Positions 26,835 to 34,942 of a stretch of 64,000 nt of DNA are shown here, one piece after another. This DNA is from an uncultured bacterium (GTDB taxonomy: Bacteria; Planctomycetota; UBA1135; GCA-002686595). The stretch covers positions 48,579-112,578 of the forward strand of contig CALCXM010000058.1 in assembly GCA_937905825.1 (NCBI GenBank). Reading direction: 5' to 3'. Below the pieces are notes generated by a model. The model was not told where the DNA came from. It did not search any database and saw only the letters and a list, made by a program, of their open reading frames with translations. Both the position numbers and the translations under genes were made by a program. How positions within the stretch are numbered: position 1 is the stretch's first letter; every line of letters begins with the position of its first letter.

Positions 26835-28106
26835 TCAGCGCTTTGTTGGCGCGGCTGGCTGGTAGGTGCGCTCGCGTTCGATGCCGTCGCGGTCCACAAA
26901 CTTGACGGTCACGGCGCTGCCTTGGTTCTCTTGCAAGAGCCGGCTGATCTCCTCGGCGCTGCACAGTTGCTGCCCGAACAACTCCACCAAGATGTCGCCC
27001 CGACGCAGGTCGAGGGCCTCCGCGATGCTCCCCGGTTCACGGCGTTCGATCACGAGTCCGACACCTGGACCCAAGAGCCGGCCTTCCGCTTCCGAAAGGG
27101 AAAGGGCGGTCACCTTGACCCCCAGGATGAGTCGGCTGGGCTGGTCGTTGGCGTTGGCTTCTGCACCCCGTGGGGCGCCGCCCCGAACGATCTGGAAGGT
27201 GCTCCCCGGGGACTCGACTCCAGCTCGCATCCACTGGCCCGCGGCTCCCTGCATGTGGTTCCCTTGGCGCAGCAATGTCATGGACTGTTGACGAGTGTTG
27301 ATGCTCGCCAGTGCAGGAATCATCCCGCGCAATTCCGGGTGGGCCTTCAGCAAGGATTCGAGACTGCTGTCCGCGTACTTTCGAACCCGGACTTGGCCCT
27401 GGTCCAATTGCTTGACCACGAGGGTCACCCCTTCCGGTTGGAACTCGATGTGCTGCGAGCCGGGTGGGACAGGCATCCCAAAAACACGGGGAGCCGAGAG
27501 GCTCAACATCCTGCGATCCGCCAGGGGCAAGACGCCCCCCGGGTCCAAGTTGCGCAGCTGCTCCGGGACGGGGGCGGCTCCGGATTCAAGGGATTGGGCG
27601 GTGGACGATCCGAATTGAGCCTCGGTCAGCGAGCCCTCATCAGGTCCCCTGCGCGGCACCCAGGCGATCGCCATGGGCCTGCTGCGCTTGGCGTGCAATT
27701 CGCGCAGAGCCATCCGTGCGCACCAAGCGAGCTCTGGCACGGCAGGGTCCTGCGACCAAGACTGAAGCGCGAGGCTCAAGCTCGTGTCCTGGCGAGCGCG
27801 CGCCACCAACTCATCGAAGGCCTGCTCGCGCGCGTCGATGTCTGTGTTCGTCAGGCGCGCCTGCCAATCCTTCGTGTCCACGCGCGCCTCGACGATCAGC
27901 TGAATGCGCTTGCCCGTGATTGCGGCTTGGTTCCGTTCATTGGAGCTTTGACGCAGCTCAATCTGCACCTCTTGGGAGATCGCGCTGTGAACTTCGCCCG
28001 ATCCCGCGTTGCGCACCACCACCGATTGCGCCCAAGCTCCCCCGACAAAAGCGGAGAGGGTGAGAGCCGAATACAGGATTCGGCGCGGGCGATCGAGGTG
28101 CGTCAT
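26835..28106 (-). CDS. Exported PDZ-domain protein
   Basis: 423 residues. Signal peptide (ILYSALTLSAFVGGAWA). The C-terminal about 90 residues form a PDZ domain: GVGLVIERREPGSIAEALDLRRGDILVELFGQ and the closing strand VTVKFVDRDGIERERTY. The middle is not recognisable and no Ser-protease triad of the DegP type is visible. It follows the anti-sigma gene by 26 nt, so it is probably part of the same envelope-stress regulon, perhaps sensing or presenting misfolded C-termini in the periplasm. That role is inference from neighbours. Confidence 0.7.
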   Translation of the reverse strand: MTHLDRPRRILYSALTLSAFVGGAWAQSVVVRNAGSGEVHSAISQEVQIELRQSSNERNQAAITGKRIQLIVEARVDTKDWQARLTNTDIDAREQAFDELVARARQDTSLSLALQSWSQDPAVPELAWCARMALRELHAKRSRPMAIAWVPRRGPDEGSLTEAQFGSSTAQSLESGAAPVPEQLRNLDPGGVLPLADRRMLSLSAPRVFGMPVPPGSQHIEFQPEGVTLVVKQLDQGQVRVRKYADSSLESLLKAHPELRGMIPALASINTRQQSMTLLRQGNHMQGAAGQWMRAGVESPGSTFQIVRGGAPRGAEANANDQPSRLILGVKVTALSLSEAEGRLLGPGVGLVIERREPGSIAEALDLRRGDILVELFGQQLCSAEEISRLLQENQGSAVTVKFVDRDGIERERTYQPAAPTKR

Positions 28107-28132
28107 GTGTTGTCCGTCGGCTAGCCAGCGGG

Positions 28133-28882
28133 CTAGCGCACGCCATCTATGGCGGCGGTCGGAGCCGGCAAGGGTGCGGGGATCGCGGCACCGCGAAAAC
28201 TCACGGCCCGTGCAGCGGAACTCGGGAAGGCGCTGAAGGGTTGAATCTCCCTGCCGGTCAAGTAGATCGCATCCCGCGTGAAGGAATCCTCAACGCAGTC
28301 GAGCTTCTTCAAGGAAGAACCGGGATCGCCTGCGGGGATGACCTTCGCCAAAGCAGAGGGACCGGTTCCGGACATGCCATCGAGAACGGGCACGGGAGCG
28401 GACACCGGGCTGTGAACCAGCGGGCCGCCCTCGACGGGAGCCAGCGGAGCGCTGCCGGAACCATTCCAGAACTGGCCAGCCACGGCCCCGAAGAGCAGCA
28501 GCACGGCCGCCGCAGCGGTGCTCTGGACGAAGTGCAGGAGCCTGCCCCGAGGAGCGGGAGCCGTCCCGCCCGCAGAGCCGGAATGGAGTCCCGCGCTAGG
28601 GGTTTGGATCAAGCCTTCGGCGCGCAACTGGTCCCGTAGACCAGGCCATGCCGAGGGTGTGGAGGATGTCGCTACGAAGGCCCCGTGCAGGTCCGCTGTT
28701 TGCTGGAGACCGGCGATCAGGATGTCGCGGGACTCCGATGCAGCCAGCAGAACATCGCGGCAGGGTTCGCAGTTTTCTAAGTGGGCCGCAACCCGATCGC
28801 GGACCGACGACTCGAGGTCGCCTCCCACGAACAGGGGCAGCTCAGCTTGGGTTTCAGTGCAGTTGATTCTCATGGCGTTCAC
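28133..28882 (-). CDS. Zinc-binding anti-sigma factor
   Basis: 249 residues. N-terminal ZAS motif H34-x3-C38-x2-C41 (AHLENCEPC) with an earlier Cys at residue 8, one membrane helix at about 117-138 (VQSTAAAAVLLLFGAVAGQFW region), and a Ser/Pro-rich periplasmic part. This is the layout of membrane anti-sigma factors that hold an ECF sigma factor in the cytoplasm. The GTG start at 28882 overlaps the sigma stop (GTGA), implying coupled translation; ATG 28873 is the alternative. Confidence 0.8.
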   Translation of the reverse strand: MNAMRINCTETQAELPLFVGGDLESSVRDRVAAHLENCEPCRDVLLAASESRDILIAGLQQTADLHGAFVATSSTPSAWPGLRDQLRAEGLIQTPSAGLHSGSAGGTAPAPRGRLLHFVQSTAAAAVLLLFGAVAGQFWNGSGSAPLAPVEGGPLVHSPVSAPVPVLDGMSGTGPSALAKVIPAGDPGSSLKKLDCVEDSFTRDAIYLTGREIQPFSAFPSSAARAVSFRGAAIPAPLPAPTAAIDGVR

Positions 28883-29751
28883 TCTTTGGTTCCGTGCTTC
28901 GCGGATCCGGGGGCTGCTTCGCCCTCTGGTTGCGCGGTCTTCGATGAGGGCTTCGCTTCAAGCCGCTCATCAGCGCTGGTTGTTTCTACGTTGTGCTGGT
29001 TGTCGGTGTTGGCGCTGGCGCGCAACTCTCGATCTCTTTCGCGCCGTTCCCATTCCTCTTGGAAGAGCTTGCGGCCGCGGTGCAAGCGCCAACGCACGGT
29101 GACGTGGGTGGCTCCAACGACTTCCGCGATGTCGTTGCAAGGCATGCCTTCCAACTCGCGCAAGACGAGGGCCGATTGAAAGTGGGGCGCCAAGGAGTTG
29201 AGGCAATCTTGAACCTCGCTCACGGTTTCCTCACGCACCAGGGCGGCGGAAGGATCCTCCACACGCTCGTCGACGATTTCCGGGGCGGAGGAGTCCTCAT
29301 CGTCCGCGGCCGTGGTCGAGAAGGTCGGACGCCGCTTGCGCAGAAGATCGATGGCCAGGTTGGTCACGATGCGGTACAGCCAAGTGCTGAACGCGTGAGA
29401 GAAGTCGAAGCGCTCCAAGCTGCGGAAGACCCGCATGAAGGCTTCTTGGACGAGGTCTTGGGCATCTTCATCCGAAGGCACCATGTTGCGTGCCACTCGC
29501 CAGGCCCGGCGCTCGTAGCGTGAAACCAGGTCTGCGAATCCGCGCTCATCCCCCGCCAAGGCCAAGCGCATGGAGGCATGGTCCGCCGCCTTCGGGTCGC
29601 TTGCCTGCAAATCGTGGACCCCGCGCGAATCCTGGGCAGGGCCATCCCCCCCTGCGCCTAGGTTTGTCTCCACCGCGGTGGCGGCGACCTGTTCTGTGAG
29701 AGGCTCAGCACTCATAGGAGTCGTCTGGGGTGTGGAAGGGCGTTTGTCCAT
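28879..29751 (-). CDS. ECF-type RNA polymerase sigma factor
   Basis: 290 residues from ATG 29751 (ATG 29715 is possible). Sigma-2 region: ERRAWRVARNMVPSDEDAQDLVQEAFMRVF ending FSTWLYRIVTNLAIDLLRKRR; sigma-4: SLAPHFQSALVLRELEGMPCNDIAEVVGATHVTVRWRLHRGRKLF, a clear helix-turn-helix. It directs RNA polymerase to a stress or envelope regulon. It carries an unconserved N-terminal leader of about 60 residues and a disordered C-terminal tail of about 55 residues (Ser/Glu/Lys/Pro-rich), both unusual for a minimal ECF factor. Cotranscribed with its anti-sigma factor. Confidence 0.88.
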   Translation of the reverse strand: MDKRPSTPQTTPMSAEPLTEQVAATAVETNLGAGGDGPAQDSRGVHDLQASDPKAADHASMRLALAGDERGFADLVSRYERRAWRVARNMVPSDEDAQDLVQEAFMRVFRSLERFDFSHAFSTWLYRIVTNLAIDLLRKRRPTFSTTAADDEDSSAPEIVDERVEDPSAALVREETVSEVQDCLNSLAPHFQSALVLRELEGMPCNDIAEVVGATHVTVRWRLHRGRKLFQEEWERRERDRELRASANTDNQHNVETTSADERLEAKPSSKTAQPEGEAAPGSAKHGTKE

Positions 29752-29982
29752 GGACCGGAAGTTCGGCGCGGGGGGCTGCCCACAAGGGTCAACCAGCCGC
29801 CTATCCCTTGCCGTACGGGGCCCAGAAAGGGGAGTTGGTGTGAATTGCGTAGGTTGTGTATTTCGCCCCCTCAGCTGAGGAAGGCAAGGGAATCCCCTCT
29901 GGAGGCCCAAAAGGGGGCCCTGGAGGTCCCCGCGGCCTGGAATTTCTGCCCGGCCCCGGGCCACGCCCCGTACTTTCTCCCC

Positions 29983-31818
29983 ATGTCCCCTCAGCCCGAG
30001 CCCCTAGGGGGCCCAGAAAGGCCAGGCGCTGCGCTCCCCTGGCCGTGGTTGGTCGCGCTCTACCTGCTGATGCTGCCCGCCTTGCTACGGGCTGGCTTCG
30101 CCCTGGATGACCGGGAGTTGCTCTTCGAAAATCCGGTGACCGGCGGGAGCCTCAGCCTGTGGGCCGCCTTTGGCCGGGACTACTTTCACCACCTGGGGGA
30201 CTCCGGTCAGTGGCGGCCCATCGCGAGCCTGTCCCTGCGCCTGGATCACCTGCTGTTTGGTACTTGGGCCGCGGGCTACCACCTGGTGAATGGGTTGCTG
30301 CATTTGGGCGTGGTGGCCTGCACCGGAGAAATTTTGCGGCGCTTGCGCTTTCCAACGGGACCTGCGCGCTTGGGCTTGGTGCTGTTTGCCTTGCACCCCG
30401 TCCTCGCCGACTCTGTGGTTTGGATCGCCGGACGCACCTCCATGCTGTCGGCCCTCTTGCCCCTCGCCGGATTCCTGTTGGCCGGACGCGCCCTGAGTCG
30501 CGGCGCTCGCTGGAGCCCTTGGGTCATCGGGGGGCTCGGTTTGCTCTTGGGGCTCTTGTCCAAGGAGGACGCCGTGGTCTTCGCTCCGTTCTTGCTGTGT
30601 CTGGGGTGGACGGTTCCTCGGGGACCGCAGGCGCGCAGCTTGACCGATGGGGCTCCATGCGGCCGCTCACCAACAGCCCAGCCTTCGACAGCTCAGCCTC
30701 CGTCCGCCCAGGACCCGACGTTCCAGAGTTCGTTCCCCTGGGGCAACTTACGCAGCGCCGCGCTCACGGCGGTCCTCGTGATTCTGCTGTGGTGTGCCGG
30801 CCGCCAGCTCGCCTTGGGAACGCCACTGCCCGCGGCCACGTCGCCAGTCATGGGCGCAGCGTCCTTTGTGGAACGCCTGATAGTCGGTGGTCAGGCCTGG
30901 GTCGAGGGCTTGCGTCTAGCCCTCTGGCCTGTGAACTACCCACCGCAATACCGTCGCGAGTTCCTCGCTGCACGCCAAGGGTTCTTGGGCAGTCAAGAGT
31001 TCGTGGCCATCCTCGGTTGGACCCTGGCTTGTGCTCCCTTGCTGTTGCTTTCGATCCGTCGCAAGTTCACCGTCAGCGCGCTCGCGAGCCTCTTCGTGGT
31101 GCTCAGTTTCTTGCCTGTGACACAGATCATTCCGAGCGGCGAGATCCTTGCACCACGCTTTCTGTACTTGCCCCTGCTCTTCGCTATTCCGCTGATAGGT
31201 GCTGTTCTCGGCCGTTTAGGAAAGGGCCTGCCCTTGCAAGGCAAGGCATTCGGACTCGCCGTACTGCTCGCCACTGGTCTCTTTCAGCGGGCGCAGGTCT
31301 ACCGCGATCCGGGGGCTTGGCGCACGGAGATGTTGCACCACCATCCGGGGGACGCGCCCTCTTGGAACGCACTCGGTTTGTGGCGCGAGAGCTGCGGCGA
31401 CGAGCAAGCAGCCATGCAAGCTTGGCAGCACTCGATCGAGCTCGACCCCAACTACAGCCGCAGCTGGTCGAACCTGGGCCGCCTGCAACTCGACCGGGGG
31501 GAGTTGGAAGCTGCGGAGCAGACCCTGCGAAGTGCCATGGACGCAGGCCCGAACAATCCGATCGTGCGGGTCAACCTCGGGACCCTGCTCGCGCGCCGTG
31601 GCCAGCACGCGCAATCCGCTGAGCTCTACTTCGAAGCCACCCAAATCTCTCCCGGCCTCGCGGGAGCCTGGCGTGGCCTGGGGTCGGCCCTCGGGAAACT
31701 CGGCCGGCTGGACGAGGCTCGCGACGCATTGGAACGGGCATTGAAACTCGACCCGGGGGACCGCGCAGCGCAAACTCTGCTGAAGCGCCTGCCCTCAATC
31801 GATTCCCCCTCGCGATGA
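29983..31818 (+). CDS. GT-C/TMTC-like multi-pass membrane protein with TPR repeats
   Basis: 611 residues from ATG 29983. About ten membrane helices fill residues 1-430. A conserved acidic pair follows helix 1 (FALDDRELLFENP), as in GT-C glycosyltransferases and TMTC proteins. The sequence FALHPVLADSVVWIAGRTSMLSALL is characteristic of this family. A soluble C-terminal part has about four TPRs (APSWNALGLWRESCGDEQAA, YSRSWSNLGRLQLDRGELE, and so on). Members transfer sugars from lipid carriers to proteins. Divergent from the sigma operon across a 231-bp spacer. Confidence 0.75.
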   Translation: MSPQPEPLGGPERPGAALPWPWLVALYLLMLPALLRAGFALDDRELLFENPVTGGSLSLWAAFGRDYFHHLGDSGQWRPIASLSLRLDHLLFGTWAAGYHLVNGLLHLGVVACTGEILRRLRFPTGPARLGLVLFALHPVLADSVVWIAGRTSMLSALLPLAGFLLAGRALSRGARWSPWVIGGLGLLLGLLSKEDAVVFAPFLLCLGWTVPRGPQARSLTDGAPCGRSPTAQPSTAQPPSAQDPTFQSSFPWGNLRSAALTAVLVILLWCAGRQLALGTPLPAATSPVMGAASFVERLIVGGQAWVEGLRLALWPVNYPPQYRREFLAARQGFLGSQEFVAILGWTLACAPLLLLSIRRKFTVSALASLFVVLSFLPVTQIIPSGEILAPRFLYLPLLFAIPLIGAVLGRLGKGLPLQGKAFGLAVLLATGLFQRAQVYRDPGAWRTEMLHHHPGDAPSWNALGLWRESCGDEQAAMQAWQHSIELDPNYSRSWSNLGRLQLDRGELEAAEQTLRSAMDAGPNNPIVRVNLGTLLARRGQHAQSAELYFEATQISPGLAGAWRGLGSALGKLGRLDEARDALERALKLDPGDRAAQTLLKRLPSIDSPSR

Positions 31819-31985
31819 GCCCATCGCAATGGGTTCGGGAATAGGATCTCCCAGCCAAGATCGTTGGCCACTGACCCTGCACCGACAAACGTCCCCCATG
31901 GAACTCCCGGGAATGCCGCCGAGGGCAGCTCCCCCTATCGCAGTCAGGCCGCTCCCTCACAGGCCAAACCCATTCAAGAATCCAA

Positions 31986-32384
31986 GTGAAGCTTCCCCTT
32001 TTCCCCGTCCCCAGCCTCGCGGCCCTGCTCGCCATCGCATGCCTCCCGAGTTGCGGCGGCGATGGCGCGTCCGGCGCGACCCTCTCGCCGGCCAACAAAT
32101 TGTTCATCGCTGAGCTCTGCGCTTCCTGCCACGGCTTCGAACGCCAGGGCAGTTGGATGGGCCCGCCGCTCGCCAACCTCGGGCAACATTGGGAGCGTCA
32201 CAACTTGGCGGAATTCATCCGCGACCCGAGCAAGTACACGGGCAAGGACGAACGCATTCGCAAGCTCTCCAAGCAGTTCAGGACGCAAATGGCCCCCAAC
32301 AAGCGGCTGTCCGAAGCCGACCGGTTGATCCTGGCGGATTGGCTCTTGGGGGACTCGCCGCCGGATGGCCCGGGGACGAAATAG
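31986..32384 (+). CDS. Small c-type cytochrome, probably a lipoprotein
   Basis: 132 residues, GTG start at 31986. Signal peptide with a possible lipobox (ACLPSC at residue 23). One heme-binding CxxCH (LCASCHGF); the likely axial Met is in RTQMAP, and GSWMGPPLANL matches the class I cytochrome c GPxL motif. It should carry electrons in the periplasm. It has no obvious redox partner in the window other than the distant polyferredoxin. Confidence 0.8.
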   Translation: MKLPLFPVPSLAALLAIACLPSCGGDGASGATLSPANKLFIAELCASCHGFERQGSWMGPPLANLGQHWERHNLAEFIRDPSKYTGKDERIRKLSKQFRTQMAPNKRLSEADRLILADWLLGDSPPDGPGTK

Positions 32385-32523
32385 GCTCTCCCGAGGAGTG
32401 CCGGATCGTTCGTTCTTTTGAGGACGGATAGAGTTCCCGGGGCAAGTTCGGGCCCGCGCTCCGGGAGGGTGGTAGATTTGAATCCTTGGTCCGTTTCGCA
32501 ACCTGCTTTCCAAAAGAGACTCC

Positions 32524-33555
32524 ATGCGCCGCACCTCACTTTCCCGATTCGCTCCTCTCGCAGTGACTGCTCTGCTGGCCTGCCCCGCCGCGGCCCAGAG
32601 CTACACCTTCCAGATCGACTCCGGCTCCACCAGCTTCACTTGGACGGGAACCACGTCCCTGGGGGACATCACCGAGCTGCCACCGGACTTCACCCTCTCG
32701 GGCACGGCGAATCTGTTGCTGGCCGGCGGCGGCAGTCCCGTGGGCGGCTCCGCTCTAGTGACCGGCGCCAGCGCCCTAGTCAGTCCGGACATGAGCGGCG
32801 TGGTGCCCAACTCACCGTCCAACCTGCCGCCCTTGGCCACGATCGACCTCAAGAGCCTCCAGGTGGAAGTCATCTCCCCGCCCTTCGCCGTCGCTGCGAA
32901 TGGATCCTTTAGCACGAGCATCCAAATCAACGTGCTCTCCGGAACTCGCTGCATCACGCCCTTCAATGGCACCCCCGTGATCACGGACATCAGCGGGGAA
33001 TCCTCGGGGCCCTCCCCCAGTTCGGGCACAGTCACCTGGAACGGTTCTGAGTACGTGGCGTTGCTGCCCGTCAACACGGTCTTCCCCTTCAGCGAACCTG
33101 GATCGGGCATCACCGGCAACCTGTTCATCAACGGCACCATGATCGCGCGCCACGTCCCCGCTGCTCCCACGGTGTTCTGCAGCAGCCTTGCGAATTCGAC
33201 GGGCCAAACCGCTGCGGTTTCCTTCAGCGGGCAGACCAGTTTGGGAGCCGGTGCGCCAACGATTCATGCCACTCAACTTCCGAGCAACATCATGGGTCTG
33301 TTCTTCCACGGCTCCAACCAGATCGACCTGCCCTTCGGCAATGGCCGGCGCTGCGTGGGTGGAACCCTGGCGCGCTTCCAAGCGGTGCGCACTGGCGCCG
33401 CAGGTCAAGTCACGCAACTGATCGACAACTCGACGTTGCCCATGACCTTGCAAGCCGGAGAGCAGAGCCAGTTTCAGTTCTGGTTCCGGGATGTCGCCGC
33501 GGGCGGCGCGGGCTTCAACACCTCGGACGCGCTCTCGGTGACCTACACACCCTGA
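32524..33555 (+). CDS. Exported protein, paralogue 1 (lineage-type C-terminal domain)
   Basis: 343 residues. Signal peptide ends ACPAAAQ, and the mature chain starts SYTFQIDSGSTSFTWTGTTS. The N-terminal about 200 residues are a beta-rich, Gly/Ser/Thr domain. A C-terminal domain of about 120 residues carries NQIDLPFGNGRRCVGG, then FQFWFRDV and FNTSDALSVTYTP. No enzyme motif. It is a close paralogue of the next gene (same layout, most motifs shared). Probably surface-exposed. The C-terminal domain recurs in the gene at the right edge of the window. Confidence 0.75.
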   Translation: MRRTSLSRFAPLAVTALLACPAAAQSYTFQIDSGSTSFTWTGTTSLGDITELPPDFTLSGTANLLLAGGGSPVGGSALVTGASALVSPDMSGVVPNSPSNLPPLATIDLKSLQVEVISPPFAVAANGSFSTSIQINVLSGTRCITPFNGTPVITDISGESSGPSPSSGTVTWNGSEYVALLPVNTVFPFSEPGSGITGNLFINGTMIARHVPAAPTVFCSSLANSTGQTAAVSFSGQTSLGAGAPTIHATQLPSNIMGLFFHGSNQIDLPFGNGRRCVGGTLARFQAVRTGAAGQVTQLIDNSTLPMTLQAGEQSQFQFWFRDVAAGGAGFNTSDALSVTYTP

Positions 33556-33714
33556 TTTCCGGCGCTCCTCAAGTCCTTTCCATGGCAATCGAGAGCCCCT
33601 GGCCAACGAGAAGGAATTCGCCCGGCAACGGCATCCACGACCCCGATGCCGCCCACCCGTGGTAAATTCATCTCGTTGATTCCCGATTCGAACCGCTTCC
33701 CGTAAGGAGAACCT

Positions 33715-34737
33715 ATGTCCCGTACATCCCTAATTCGTTTGGCTGCTGCAGCGCTCTTGGCCAGCCCCGCTGTGGCCCAGAGCTACACCTTCCAGATTGA
33801 CTCCAGCGCCACCAACTTCACTTGGTCCGGGACCACCTCCCTGGGAGACATCACGGAGATGCCCGCCAACTTCACCCTGATCGGTACCGCCAACGTGGGC
33901 ATGACCGGCGGCGGCAACCCGGTGGGCACGGCCAGCTTCTTGACGGGCGGCAGCGCAGCGATCAATCCGGACATCAATGGGGAGATCCCCAACCCGCTTC
34001 CATTCCTGCCCCCTTTGGCAACGCTCAACTTGGCGGGTGCCCAGGTGGCCGTCACCTCTCCCTCGTTCAACGTGGCGGCCAACGGCACCTTCAACACCAC
34101 CGTGGTGCTGAACATCCTGGCCGGCACCCTGACCATCAACCCGATCACTGGCAGCCCGGTGGTCACCAACCTCGCGGGCAACTCCTCGGCCCCGACGGCG
34201 ACTTCGGGCTCGATCGTCTGGAGCGGAACCCAGTACGTGGCGAGCGCGCCGGTCAGCTCGTCCTTCCCGTTCACGGACCCCGGGTCGGGTCTCTCCGGTA
34301 CCTTGTCCCTGACCGGCACCTTGATCGCGAAGCACACCCCCACAGCTCCCTCCGTCTACTGCACGAGCCTGGCGAACTCTTCGGGGCTGAGCGGCAGCGC
34401 CAGCCATAGCGGCCAGCCCAGCATGGGCGCGGGTGCTTTGACGATTCACTCCGATCAACTGCCGGCCAACACCTTCGGCCTGTACTTCTACGGCCCGAAT
34501 CAGATCGATCTGCCCTTCGGCAATGGTCGCCGTTGCGTCGGCGGAGCCCTGGTGCGCTTCAGTCCGGTGAACACCGGTCCCCTCGGCCAGGTCAGTCAAC
34601 TGATCGACAACTCCGCTCTGCCCGCCAGCCTGCAGGCCGGCGACCAGCGCAACTTCCAGTTCTGGTTCCGCGATGTCCCCGGAGGCGGCGCGCTCTTCAA
34701 CACCTCGGACGCCCTCGCGGTGACCTACGCTCCCTGA
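33715..34737 (+). CDS. Exported protein, paralogue 2
   Basis: 340 residues with a good AAGGAG site before the ATG. Signal peptide (ALLASPAVAQ) and the same SYTFQIDS start as paralogue 1. N-terminal beta domain with the repeated phrase GTTSLGDITEMPANFTL, and a C-terminal domain with GNGRRCVGG, VSQLIDNS, NFQFWFRDV and FNTSDALAVTYAP. Clear tandem duplicate of the gene before it, diverged in sequence but not in length. Ends in a terminator. Confidence 0.78.
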   Translation: MSRTSLIRLAAAALLASPAVAQSYTFQIDSSATNFTWSGTTSLGDITEMPANFTLIGTANVGMTGGGNPVGTASFLTGGSAAINPDINGEIPNPLPFLPPLATLNLAGAQVAVTSPSFNVAANGTFNTTVVLNILAGTLTINPITGSPVVTNLAGNSSAPTATSGSIVWSGTQYVASAPVSSSFPFTDPGSGLSGTLSLTGTLIAKHTPTAPSVYCTSLANSSGLSGSASHSGQPSMGAGALTIHSDQLPANTFGLYFYGPNQIDLPFGNGRRCVGGALVRFSPVNTGPLGQVSQLIDNSALPASLQAGDQRNFQFWFRDVPGGGALFNTSDALAVTYAP

Positions 34738-34761
34738 TTCCTAGGGACCCCAAGCCTTTCG

Positions 34762-34797
34762 AGCGCCCCGCTTCCTCCCAGAACCGGGGCGCTTTCC
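34762..34797 (+). terminator. Intrinsic terminator after the exported-protein pair
   Basis: AGCGCCCCG (34762-34770) pairs with CGGGGCGCT (34785-34793), a perfect GC-rich 9-bp stem with a 14-nt loop, followed by TTTCCGTT. It separates this pair from the heme operon. Confidence 0.75.
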
Positions 34798-34842
34798 GTT
34801 GAGCGGGTGGCAGGTCCAAAGAAAACCCGGGGCCGTGACCAT

Positions 34843-34853
34843 GTTGTGACAAC
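34843..34853. promoter_or_regulatory. Inverted repeat upstream of hemA, possible operator
   Basis: GTTGT-G-ACAAC is a perfect 5-bp inverted repeat about 90 nt before hemA, between the preceding terminator and the first heme gene. It might be an operator, perhaps for the response regulator inside the operon. This rests on position alone. Confidence 0.25.
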
Positions 34854-34942
34854 CCGATGGCCGAACAGGAGTCTCCTAGGGGTCATCAGCCTGCGGCCGG
34901 GAAAGCATCCCCAGCCCCGGCCGGACGCATGCAAGGAGCGCG

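Noticed and set aside
29845..29982. Longer start for the GT-C protein
   Set aside because: Upstream residues are Gly/Pro-rich and precede the first membrane helix without conservation; ATG 29983 is at the usual distance.
31817..31836. Hairpin right after the GT-C gene as terminator
   Set aside because: Eight-base stem with one G-U pair and no U tract; too weak to call.
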